This document shows positions 1 to 9,934 of a stretch of 64,000 nt of DNA, piece by piece. Within the stretch, counting starts at the first letter, position 1; each line of letters opens with the position of its first letter. The DNA comes from Amblyornis subalaris (Eukaryota > Chordata > Aves > Passeriformes > Ptilonorhynchidae). The notes under the pieces were generated by a model that saw nothing but the letters and a program-made list of their open reading frames with translations, was not told the origin of the DNA and made no database searches. Location of the stretch: assembly GCA_018881555.1 (NCBI GenBank), contig JACAXG010000068.1:2322198-2386197 (forward strand), given 5' to 3'. A program made the translations under genes and the position numbers.

Positions 1-3000
1 TTAATTAGACAATTAACAAGTTACACCATCCCACTGAGAGGGGACTGAGCCCTTGTTTGAATTTTTTACCTGATGAGNTCACCTAATAAAGCTGGCTTCA
101 CAGTGTACATCCTTCTGCAACTCTGAGAGATCCAAACAAACTGTGATGCCTGACTCAGTGCCACCNTCAGAAAAAGCACTCATTTGGGGTTCAACGATAT
201 CCACAGACCCCCAGGTAACAGCTTCTTGACCTTTACAAAGACTGTTTTTTCTTTGCCATCTGCTTTGTTAACAATGAGGCAATGCTAATCCATTACACAA
301 CTGCACCAGCAGAATTCACAGGAATGCCTTAAAGAAGCAATTCCTTGATCTTATTTATCAACTGCCACCCCCAGTTAGGATTTCTTCCAGCTACCACATT
401 GTTGCAGCTGGAATGAGCCTTGCAAAAAGCCACTCTCCAAAAAAAGCTTTTTCCACCGTGAGTGCTGCTATTCCATAAAGCCTCGGGTTCTCCCCAGGGA
501 CCTGGCAGCTCTGTGCTTGCTCCAAACTCTTCCTGGCCTGCAAACATCCTGCAGCCTCACGCCTGCTTCACGCCGGCCAAGGCAGCGTAGGAAGCACAAA
601 GTGAATGAACTCTGAAACTCTTGGACTGAGGACATGGTTAGAAAGGCTGCTCCCAGGAGGTATCCTTCCTCCCCTGTTAATCAAAGGAAATACTGCAGCT
701 AAATACAGCTGCTACCTTTATCTAGTTCTACCCTTCTCATGCGCGAGCTGGAGGGAGGCCAGGATTCCGGAATATTTGCCCCAAACAAGGCTCTGGGATA
801 TCAGCTGCAGGGATGTGTGCATCGCCCTGCGTGCCTCCCCTTCCGCTGTGAGACACGCAGGGATTTCCTTCCACTGTGTCAGCCCCGCTGCTTTCAAACA
901 GCAACATTGTCCCAGCTTTACCTTGACCGAGGAAAANAACTTTCATCAGCAAAGCTGCATTTATGCGTTGCCTGAAGAGGATATCCTTCCAGCTCCATTA
1001 TATATTGGCCACCTGCTATGGNCTTTGCCAGAGTTCCAGGCTCCTGCTCATTCAATGGTTTACGCTCACCCCCAAGGCAAGAAATGCCACTTTTATTTCC
1101 AGTGTTCATCGCTTGGAAACTAATGCAGAAACGAGACCCTTCAGAGAGANAAATGCAGAGACAAGGGAGAGAAGAGCACACTGTTTCTCAGTTATAATGA
1201 TGCATCTTCCACGCTTCCCTAGGTGACCCAGGCAGAGATAACTGAGAAATGTAAAATCACTCCCGGTCAGCAGCCTCCTGTCAGTGCTCCATCCACGCCC
1301 AGGCTGCCTGTGTGCTGCTGTTGAACCACATGGTCATGCAGGCTCGTGTCACTCCCTATGCTCAGGCTCCACCGTATGATGGGAGTGTGTATGTTCACAA
1401 GGACATCTCNCAGACCAGAAGCCACAACCTTCAAGTAGCCAGAAACACTGCCNGTTACCATAGCTGGACAAAATCCTGTATTATATAAGAACCAAATGAC
1501 NCTCAGAGAACTAGTGAATTAATAATGGGCTTGCCAGACATTATGCAGGAAGATTTGAGAGTCCTGAAACTTCTCCCTCTAAAAGTTTCAAAGAATGTGA
1601 AAGAAATACCAGAATATTGTTTATTTTAAAAGGTCCTCAGTGGGGGTTGCCCAAGTTTTTTCGGTATGACCAAAGCAAAGTTCCTTTTGCACATTGCTAG
1701 CACAGAGGATTTAGTGAGAAAGATCCTCATTTTTACAAGAAACACAGATTTTAATAGCTCAACCATCCAGGCAGGCAGCCCCAGGGGCTGGTGGAATAAG
1801 CCATGCAGATGGAAACAATTATTTAGGAAGGGAAGGACTCCTGCATGCACNGAGCAACATCTCACTAAAGCTGAAGCCTCCCACCAACACATTCCAGACT
1901 CTTGGAGTAATCTACTTTGGGGAATATGCTTTAAGCTACATCAGCTTTTGTATTTCTTTCTCCAATCTTAATTGCAATCACAAAACATACTCCCCTGCAA
2001 ACTGACCCAANGGTCTGGCCAAACAGCAACAAATACCAGGAAATATTATAAACATCTGAATCGCAAACCAATTTAGAGACCCAACCCTTCAAGCAACAAG
2101 TTCTGATTTCAGACGAGCATTTCACTACACAGCACACCTGCAAGGACTTACCCACACAACCAACAACGCTGTGGTGGGTGACTTAAAATCTATGGGATAA
2201 AATAATGAGTAAATCACACAGGCTGTACTTGATATGCAGTTTATCGAGTTGAAGTGNTTTATTAACTCAAAATCATGCCTCTTAGAAAGGAACAGAATTT
2301 CAGAAAGCACTAATTGATTAGAAATATCTAATTAAGGGTAGTCCTTTCAAGCCAGCTGCATAAGGAATATTTCACGTAATATGTTTTAGCAGAAAAGTAA
2401 CTCCAGCAGGTTTCAATTAAGCCCCATTGCCATATGGATTTTGCATCCNCAGCAGGAAGGCTCAAACATCATGTCACAACTAAGATATTTTTATGTCTCC
2501 AACAGAAAGCATTTAAACTGTTTGNAATTGAAGCATATGGGCCATAACATCCCCAAGTAAGCAAACATTTTGCTGAACTGGGAGCCTAAAAGGTATATGA
2601 AGCTAGAATATTCCATGGTTTGGGTCAGGTACTGTAGCTTCTAACTTTTAAAGGATATAAAATGTTAAGAGGGTATGGCATATACACTCTAGTGACCTCC
2701 TTACCCAAACCAGAAAACCCCAGTAGAAGTCACACAGGGATTTTTAAGGAGGCCCAGAAGGGGTGGGGGCTCCTTTGCTCTGTGCAGACAGGGAAGGGCA
2801 CTGCTCCCAGAGCAGTTTACACCATCACAAGCACATGTGAGGGGCTCCTCAGGTCACCTCCTCAGCCAACCTCCTGCTTAAAGCAGGGTCAAACCCAAGC
2901 CGTGCCAGGATTCTGAGGGCTTTCACCAGTTGGGTCTTGTAAAGGGCTGAGGTGCCACCACCTCTGTGGGCTCCCATTTCAACATTCCCGTGTACTCCTG

Positions 3001-5129
3001 GGGAGTGACATTCTCCTTAAGGCGAGCTGGACACTCTCCCATTTCAATTTACAAAGCTTTGACAAGTGCCACGACTCTCTATCCAACTAATNAAAGAAGC
3101 TATGAAGTGGGAAACAACAGTTGTGGTTTTTTCCTTTCAGTATCCAAAACACGATTTCAAAAATGTGTCTCGATTAACTCAAGATCTCAGCTGCTGCTGC
3201 TGCGCCCTCTTGGGACCTTGAGCCAAACCTTCAGTGTTATTTTTCTTCAAACAGCTTGGACCCAAGAACCCCCAGTTCCTCCTTACTGGAAACAGATGTG
3301 GGCCAAGTTAAATCACCCCATGACTCCTCCAGGAGAAGGATGTAAACAGCCACAGCTCNCCCAGCTGTTACTCAGAGAGGCCCTGCTGACAAGTCAGGGA
3401 TCCCCACATGCTGCAAGACCTTCAGAATGCTTTGACACACTGATTTGAGATATGTTTATGACTTAAATCCACCAAAATATGGTAGGTCACTTGAGTTTAC
3501 TCCGGATTAGAGTTTGGAAGAAGTTGGTAAAAAGACCCAGAGTTCTGAGCTCGGAGCAGAAAGAAACTGTTATCTGTGTTTTTATGCATACAATGCTTCC
3601 CAATGGAGTCTTAATGTTTAACAGACCCCACCCCTGCAACAAGCCTGCAGAGTAAAGGCTTTACAAATAAAAAGAGGGAAAAAAGAGAGATTAAGTGATG
3701 TGCAAAAGGTCATAAAACACGGATGGTACAGTTTGGCACGCAGAAATGCATCCTCCACCACCCAGGAGGCTTAAACTCAGCCAAAAGGAACTACCAAACT
3801 ACAGCTCTCACTAATGCTGTGCTCCGAAGTGTTCAGTCCGGGTCTTGGTATCTTTTCAGCTAAGAAAAATACCTGCTTGCTGCAGTATGGAAGGGCCCTG
3901 GGACAGAGGCTGCTGGGTGCACGTGAGCAATAATGCTTTACACCCGCTGAACAAGCGACCTTGAGGTGAATTAAATACAAAACTATTTGCAGTCACTGTA
4001 AACAACCACACTGGCAGGAACTCCACTACAGCATCCAAGTCTGCAAGCTCCCTTGCTGATGCCGAGGAAACAGCTTTTGCACACAACAGCAANAGGGAAT
4101 TAAAGCACAAACTCACGGATGCTGTTCAAGCCCTTGCAGACTACACATCAGCTGCAAGGTCACGCTAAATTCGTGCTGTGAACTCCAAATGCTCAGCAAA
4201 GACAGGCACGGGGGCAGGCATTAGAGCCAGAGTCAGGGAAAAGAAATATTTTAACAAATGTGGATCACAATACAAAGTCTACAGGGTTCAAATCGAGACC
4301 TCACATCTGTAGGTCTGCATCCATTCTCCACGCCAGGTTCACATATCACCAACCTCTTACAAGAAGCACAGACCCACAGCTGAGCCAAAAATGCCCTTTT
4401 CATATACTTTTAGCTGAATCCACACACAAAAGTTTTATTCTTAACAGGCAAATATTTATTTGTCCATTATTTCTCATAGCTCGGAGACAGGAAAACCAGG
4501 TATAAACCACCAGTGCCATCAGCATAGCTGTGGTACTGGGGAACTCTGCAGGAACTAGGAGTCCTCAAAGTAGGTTTCTCAAGCAGGTTTTGCAAGCTGG
4601 CACCATCTTCCCTGCTATTACAGTGACACTGCCAGGGACAGCCAGCCCAGCGAAGCTCAAGCTATTCTGAGTGTATTTACACAGACTAAAAACTACACAA
4701 AGCACATACTTTGGTAGTCCCAGGCTTCAGAACATCACCATGCAGTACAAGAAGCAACATTCTCCTAGACCTTTAGGTTGTTTATTTACTCACCTCAGTT
4801 CATCTATTTCTTTGCAGTGATGATTTCAGTATAACACTTTTAACTTAAATTGTGGCATTTTGGCTACTGCCTCAAGGTAACAGGGTTTCTTTTTGTAGTG
4901 AGATTACCAGAGAGTCTAAAATGCTCAAGNAGCCTAAGCAGGTGAAATCCTATAGAGACAGGAAGTATCCCCAGGGGTTCAGCTGCAATATTAGGGGCAT
5001 CCCCAACGATGCAGCTGCAAGATTAAGCCTTTCTTGCCAACACCTTGCAGCGCACACGGTAGAAAAGGTAAAGAGAAAGACCTTGAGACTACCAGCAAAC
5101 GTTCTTCTCGCAGGCTCAGGGAAGGTGGC
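1..5129. other. Intergenic or intronic stretch, no gene supported
   Basis: I read both strands and found no exon chain with recognisable protein similarity and matching splice sites. The longest open frame (605-1123, plus) resembles no family I know and lies in unremarkable sequence. The stretch is moderately AT-rich. It could be an intron or flank of a gene whose promoter is the CpG island just to the right, but nothing here proves that. Confidence 0.6.
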
Positions 5130-5890
5130 TTTGAGGTGTCAGCGGGGCGGCTACAGCACAGACAATAAGCCCATTCCCCAGCGGGGCAGATGCCAAATTC
5201 TGCGGCGAAAGCGGCAACTCAGCGCTGCACGACCTTACAGCAGCTGGAGCACCAGAACCCTCGGATCTCAGGGGTACGACCGCACTCGCCCCCACCAGCG
5301 CCGAGCATCAGCCCTACCTGGAGCGGTCAGCGCCTACCCNGAGCGGTCAGCGGCCGGAGAAGGGGAGGAGCAGAGTGCGGGGGCTCTCCCGACCCCGCGG
5401 CTCCGCACCCGCTGCCCGGAGCCGCCCAGGGCCGGATGGAGAGCTCAACAGAGGCGAGAGCAGGCGAGGAGACCCTTCCCTCCGCCCCCGTCCCGTCCCG
5501 CCCCTCCCGACCCACGCGGGGCCGCCCCCCAGCTCGCCCCGCTCCCCGCGGCTGCCGCGCCCGCTCCCTCCGCGTCTGCCCGGAGCACCCACCCCGCTTG
5601 GAAAACACCCCCGAACCTCCCTCCCGGCGAGCAAACAGCTTTCGTTTTTCTTTTGTGTTTTCCTTTCTAAAGAAAGGAGCCGCGAAAATAAAGATGCGGG
5701 CAAACAAGTTTGATTTAAGAGCGCGGGCAAATATTTGGACGCGCGGTGTTCGGGGGATGGGGAGGGGAAGGCGAACACAAACAGGGCGGGTTCCATCGTT
5801 CCTGCGGGCTGGTGTCGCACGGTGTGCCCGTGTGAGGCTCTGGAGGGACAGGTACGGCACGCGGGGAGCGGAGACAATGGTTTTTCACAA
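5130..5890. promoter_or_regulatory. Orphan CpG island, probable promoter
   Basis: A dense run of CG dinucleotides and GC-rich sequence rises sharply out of AT-rich flanks, peaking at about 5280-5640. This is typical of a vertebrate CpG-island promoter. A tandem 20-bp duplication at 5311-5350 carries, on the minus strand, a donor-like CAG/GTAGGG in one copy. That fits a non-coding first exon of a minus-strand gene, but no downstream exon was identified. The open frames spanning the island in several frames are a by-product of high GC. If the neighbouring block is inverted relative to mammals, ARHGAP40 is one candidate owner (inference only). Confidence 0.6.
5311..5350. repeat. 20-bp tandem duplication in CpG island
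   Basis: Two adjacent 20-bp units share the core GAGCGGTCAG and similar flanking bases (one N in the second copy). Both lie in the CpG island, so any transcription-factor or splice-donor motif in the unit is doubled. Confidence 0.7.
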
Positions 5891-6728
5891 GTGGCAGCGT
5901 GTTCGTTGGGGTGCGACTTCGTAATTCAGGTCCTCTTTAAAACAAAAGACTGTGCTGAATGCGTGCATCAACGCAAGAGCGCACAGCTGTTCCGTTCACA
6001 GCCCAACACCTGGAAAATCCCTTANGCTACAAAATGATGGCTCATCTCGGTCTCATCATCCTCTTTGTGGTTCCAGCAACTGGTTAAGTCAAGCTGCTGG
6101 TGAGTGCCTCTCTAGGCTGTATTCTACCTCACATCACCCTGCCAGCTGTGCTGAAAAGCAAAGCCTGAACGGAAATGAGGGACGTGCACGCTCAGGATCT
6201 GCTGAGGGCTTAATTATTTCTTGTTAATTGGAGGTAAGATTGCTTCGTTTCTTAGACCCGAGTGTTGAAAAGTCGTTTCCTACTTTGAGAACAGACAAGC
6301 TGCAGATCAGAAAAGTGCTAATTGGACTGTGATTTTAATAATCCTTGGGCTGTACTGCATTGAAAATCCAGTAAGAACCACTACACAGAGAGATTGCCTT
6401 GATCTTATTTATTTGAAATCAAAGATTAGTGGTGGTGAGCAGAAATTACCACGTGCTGGTGTAGTGCTTGGTCCTTATAAAGAAGGAGCTCATCCCTTTG
6501 AAGTGGGAGGGAAGCAGAGTGAACACCCAAGCAGTGGACAAGAAACTGGCTGCTGTCATCCATTTCCTATTCAGCCAGTCAATACTCTGACAGTAGCTGT
6601 GGTGACCTGAGCGAGTGCTGACAGTCTTGAGTGGGTTTCCTTTTCAGAGAATTCCCCTCCCTCTGCCATGCTGCAGTAACTCTCATTGATGCCGAGCAGG
6701 ATTGCTGCTAAAGGCCATGGAATTATGC
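5891..6728. other. Stretch without a supported gene
   Basis: No coding exon was recognised. On the minus strand an AATAAA hexamer (complement at 6408-6413, in a run of TTATT) could serve as a distal poly(A) signal for the minus-strand gene that begins to the right. Confidence 0.5.
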
Positions 6729-6734
6729 TTTATT
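6729..6734 (-). terminator. Candidate poly(A) signal AATAAA, one base after the ADIG exon-3 stop
   Basis: Read on the minus strand, the candidate exon-3 stop TGA (6738-6736) is followed after one base by AATAAA. This would make an extremely short 3' UTR. A second AATAAA lies about 320 bases further on (6413-6408) and may be the one really used. Confidence 0.35.
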
Positions 6735-6735
6735 T

Positions 6736-6927
6736 TCACCCTGAGGTGGTTCTCTGAGCTTGACTCAGCTCCAGTTTCCTCCCCAGGACTGAAGGCAACA
6801 GTCCTCTGCTCTCCAGCCTCAGGGAACCCAGGATTTTCCCAGCTTTTTCACCCAGGAGAACAAACAGCTGAGCCACGTAGGTAACCAGGTAGGATGGCAG
6901 CAGTAGAGTCCTCAGGATGCTAAAGAT
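6736..6927 (-). CDS. ADIG: Candidate ADIG exon 3 with hydrophobic segment
   Basis: A pyrimidine-rich acceptor (TGCCTGTTGCTCCAG) precedes 6927 and the open frame is phase 0, matching the exon-2 donor. It encodes 63 residues beginning Ile-Phe-Ser-Ile-Leu, rich in Leu/Val with strong CTG codon preference. The first ~25 residues are hydrophobic enough for a membrane or hairpin helix, followed by a basic/polar tail and TGA. I do not recognise it in any family. It may instead belong to another minus-strand transcript or be chance. Confidence 0.4.
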   Translation of the reverse strand: MFSILRTLLLPSYLVTYVAQLFVLLGEKAGKILGSLRLESRGLLPSVLGRKLELSQAQRTTSG

Positions 6928-9900
6928 CTGGAGCAACAGGCAGGCAAAATTCCGGGTGAGAGAAGAAAGCAGGGCACACAAGAGCTGGTGAAGAAAAGGA
7001 AGAACGGAATTGTCATGGCAATGATGTTTTCAGAAGAGGTTTCATTTTCAGTGGGAGATTCATGCTTCTGAAACCACCAGTGCTTGTTCCCTTCCCTCAT
7101 CCACCCAACACAACCAACAAGCCTTTCAGTATGAGTATTATGTCCTACAAGAGACAAGTTCAAGCTGCTGTGTTCAAGTCAGTGTTTTTAAGTGTGAAGA
7201 GGTCTAGGAGAACCAAATGGTACCCTAGAGAAGTCCAAGCTCATTGTTAGCATGGTTAGCCTTTGAAAAACTATGAAATTAATGAAATAATTTTTTAAAG
7301 TGGTTACTACACTGACTTGGTACTGCCTTGACGGTGTTAATGGTCTTAAAAATACTTTCACTTCAGGTATTGCTGACTCCATGCTAAAGCCCAGCTTCAG
7401 GGTGTGTTAGTCCAATAACTGCAGCAGTTTAAGGTAATTCCAGTCCTNAGCTAGTGTAGCCCAACCAAGGTTAGCACTCCAGCAGAACTGGTGGAAGGAA
7501 ACGTGAGTACCTCTGTCGCTGCAATTCAAAAATGCCAGCAAAAGTGAGCAGACAGGACTGGGAATAGTGACAGTGGAGGCACAGAGCAGCTTTCCCTCGT
7601 GAGCCCCTTCTGCAAAGGAACAGACACTCAAGGCACAGGGAAAGAGGGGACACACGAGACGTGGAGCTCTTCCACCGCTTGAAATATATCTTTTGGGATT
7701 TGTGTAAAGCCTAAGAGGATTAGGGTTGCTGTGTTTGCAAAGAGACTTCTGGCTTCAGTTCTTATTGAGCAAGTGAAACACATCTTGTTTTCAGCCACAT
7801 GCTCCGCTGTAAGAAATNTGAAGCAATTTTTGAAAATATGTAGTATCAGCCATAAATACCAGAAAAGTTTCTATACAGAGTTGAGTTAAATTTCTTGTCT
7901 TAGAGGAATAAGTAGCAAATTTTGCTGGTTTAAATGCAATTCTCAAGGACTTTTAAAATATGCATACATACCTTTAAATATATATACACACACGTCTTCA
8001 TGATAGTCTTTCTGCACGATTTTGTGTTACCTTTACCTTGTCTAGAGTGGGAGTCATTACAAATAGGGAAGACAGAAAATAAAACCTCCTGTTAGTCATT
8101 AACCAGGCAGAAACCAATCTTGTANCTTTGCCTTACCCAAGAGACCAGGGAGCCTGGAGGAGGTGAGAAAAGTCAGAGCTGAGGCACCAAAGCAGTAGAT
8201 ANGCAAAGAGGCAGCCTGGTCATGCTACTCACCATCACAATGTTATAGAAAATGCTCTTTTCAAAGTGGGAATATCTTATCTTGTGGCTCTGGGGCCAGC
8301 TGTTTGAGGCCACAGCAAGAAGACTTTGCTTTTGGCGTTTTGGATTTGAGCTCAGATAANCAGGCTTGGGCCTCAGTCTTCCCACGGATTCACTGGATCG
8401 TGACTCCTCTTGCATCTCTGAACTGGATGCATCACTCTGGGTTTCTTCCTCTGTTAGTTCATCATCAGAGTCAGAATCAGGCTCGTCAGAAGATTCTTTC
8501 TTTGTCTTTTCTGTGCTGGGCATCTGTGCTAGAAACAGGTTTAAAAAGGACATGTAAAACACCTGCATGTGGCTTTTCCTCCCTGGTTGCAAGACTTGCA
8601 CATTCCATCTGGGAGCTGGACAAGTTCCTCTGGAGTTTTTCAGTTGAAATAAAGGACTTTCAAATCCAACTAGACAACAAAAGCCCTGTACAAGTGTTTA
8701 AATAATTATCTCTTAATCGCAACTCTTTTTCANATGTACCTGCTGTAAACTAGCATAAAATCAGTGGATATGACTGAATTAGTAAGGAAGTTATTAAAAA
8801 GAGCACTTTAATGTCTAATGAGTAACTGAGAAAAGCTTTAATGTTCTAGTTCTGTAAATACGTTGGTACGTAAAAACTAAGCAATGTGTCTAGTCTTACT
8901 GGTTAAAATGTAGTTTAGAGCATTTGTGGAAACTGCTGGGNGCCTGGTGCTAGCAGTAGTCACTACAGGGCCAGAAATTGTGAAAGTAAATGTAGCAAGA
9001 CCAACCTGAAAATCTCCTTCAAAGCATCAAGAGATTCCAGAGTGGCTCTAGCCAGACGAAAACCTGAGCACTCAACTGCAGTGTAAGTATGTGGCACAGC
9101 CATGCAAAATAGATATTTTATCAGTGATTTTGAACTTCTGATNGATTCCTCAGCTGGGATTAGATTTTTTTTCTCCGGGTTAGAGCATGGTAGCAAGGCT
9201 TTATCTTCTTGAGTGCATCAGCAAGCTTATTATTAGTCTAAACCAAGGCCTGTTATTGGTTACTGACATGTTAGAAGAAAGAATCAGTGATGGATTGAAA
9301 AAAGGAAAAGAGCAAAATACATAAATAGATGAAAATGCAGGTCTTGCTCACTTCAAAATTTTCTATCAGTCTCAGCATTGATAAAAGAATCCCTTACCAG
9401 ATCCCCCCAGGAAAACCCTCCATGTCCTTCCAAAAGGGAGAGGTGCAAGAGAACTATTACACCATAATTTAAGTGTACAAAATTAGAAGATTAGGTTTGC
9501 TTCCTGGGGGATTTTTTTTTTTTAATAGAAACCTATAAAAATTACTTGTCCTTTGCCTTTCTTAAATCAAATTACCTCTGAGGAAAAGGGAGAGTGTAAG
9601 AAGGACAGGCAGCAGCTTGTCATCTTATAAGCATTTCGAACAGAAAAGCGTAACAATTTGCGTTTGTTTTTCTACAAGCTACCACCAGTACCAACAAACC
9701 TTTAGTTTCCTCCCGTGACGAGTGGCCTAAAAATAGCCAGCAGAGTGCTTGAAAGATGAAGTTAACTTCGTGCAGCAGCGTTTTACCTGATCGACTGCCG
9801 AACTTACCTTCATTAAGCAGCAGCTGCAGCCAGATAATCGCGATGATCAGCAGCATGACAAACGGCAAGCAGAACCAGAAGAAAAGCAGAGGAAAGGTCA

Positions 9901-9934
9901 GCTCGTTCACCAGAGGAACCAGGGGATACCTCAT
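6736..9934 (-). CDS. ADIG: Adipogenin-like small membrane protein, three-exon model
   Basis: Exon model: 9934-9808, 8528-8233, 6927-6736, giving about 204 residues if all three join. Residues 1-42 closely match my recall of mammalian adipogenin: a Met-(Arg/Lys)-Tyr-Pro-Leu start, Pro-Leu-Val-Asn, then Leu-Thr-Phe and a Phe-Trp-Phe-Cys-Leu-Pro motif opening one membrane helix (about 14-40). In mammals the protein sits in ER/lipid-droplet membranes, is induced in adipocyte differentiation and has been reported to bind seipin. Exon 2 supplies an acidic, Ser/Glu/Asp-rich tail and exon 3 a second hydrophobic segment. The human protein is only about 80 residues, so the avian product would be far longer. 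The gene is divergent from ACTR5, with start codons about 3.2 kb apart. Identity of exon 1 is nearly certain, exon 2 likely, exon 3 tentative. One N in exon 2 leaves one residue undefined. Confidence 0.6.
6928..8232 (-). other. ADIG: ADIG intron 2 (if exon 3 is real)
   Basis: No recognisable element apart from a short dinucleotide-like AT/AC stretch near 7975-7995. If exon 3 is not part of the gene, this is 3' flank, and unspliced read-through of exon 2 would stop at 8173. Confidence 0.4.
8233..8528 (-). CDS. ADIG: ADIG exon 2, acidic Ser/Glu-rich tail
   Basis: The acceptor TTTCTAG lies just before 8528. Starting there restores the exon-1 frame exactly (Asn-Glu-Ala-Gln). An alternative CAG acceptor five bases further on would shift the frame and stop after about 23 codons. 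The exon encodes runs of Asp/Ser/Glu (Asp-Ser-Asp-Ser-Asp-Asp-Glu-Leu-Thr-Glu-Glu-Glu), then a basic stretch, and ends at a good donor ATG/GTGAGT in phase 0. Short acidic-serine character right after the helix is also seen in the mammalian protein. The exon is 296 bases long. Confidence 0.65.
8529..9807 (-). other. ADIG: ADIG intron 1
   Basis: This is sequence between the exon-1 donor and exon-2 acceptor. It has no recognised repeat or exon. A T-run lies at about 9511-9524. Confidence 0.6.
9808..9934 (-). CDS. ADIG: ADIG exon 1 (coding part)
   Basis: The ATG at 9934-9932 has G at -3. The exon encodes 42 residues plus one base, then a strong donor (GAAG/GTAAGTTC on the minus strand) ends it in phase 1. 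It contains the whole N-terminal adipogenin signature and the predicted single membrane helix. Frame-open sequence past the donor (to 9620) is intron read-through and not part of the protein. Confidence 0.88.

Noticed and set aside
605..1123. 172-codon plus-strand open frame
   Set aside because: No family resemblance, no flanking splice or promoter signals, and ambiguous bases inside; treated as chance.
3856..4116. Minus-strand frame with a plausible Glu-Leu-Ala-Asp-Leu-Asp-Ala-Val-Val-Glu segment, considered as an ARHGAP40 exon
   Set aside because: I could not match it to any known GAP-family sequence, and its splice sites are not convincing.
4852..5924. Long overlapping open frames through the CpG island, both strands
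   Set aside because: Open in several frames at once with Pro/Arg/Ala bias, as expected from GC-rich sequence lacking stop codons.
9620..9807. Continuation of the ADIG exon-1 frame beyond 9808
   Set aside because: A strong GTAAGT donor and loss of family similarity mark this as intron.
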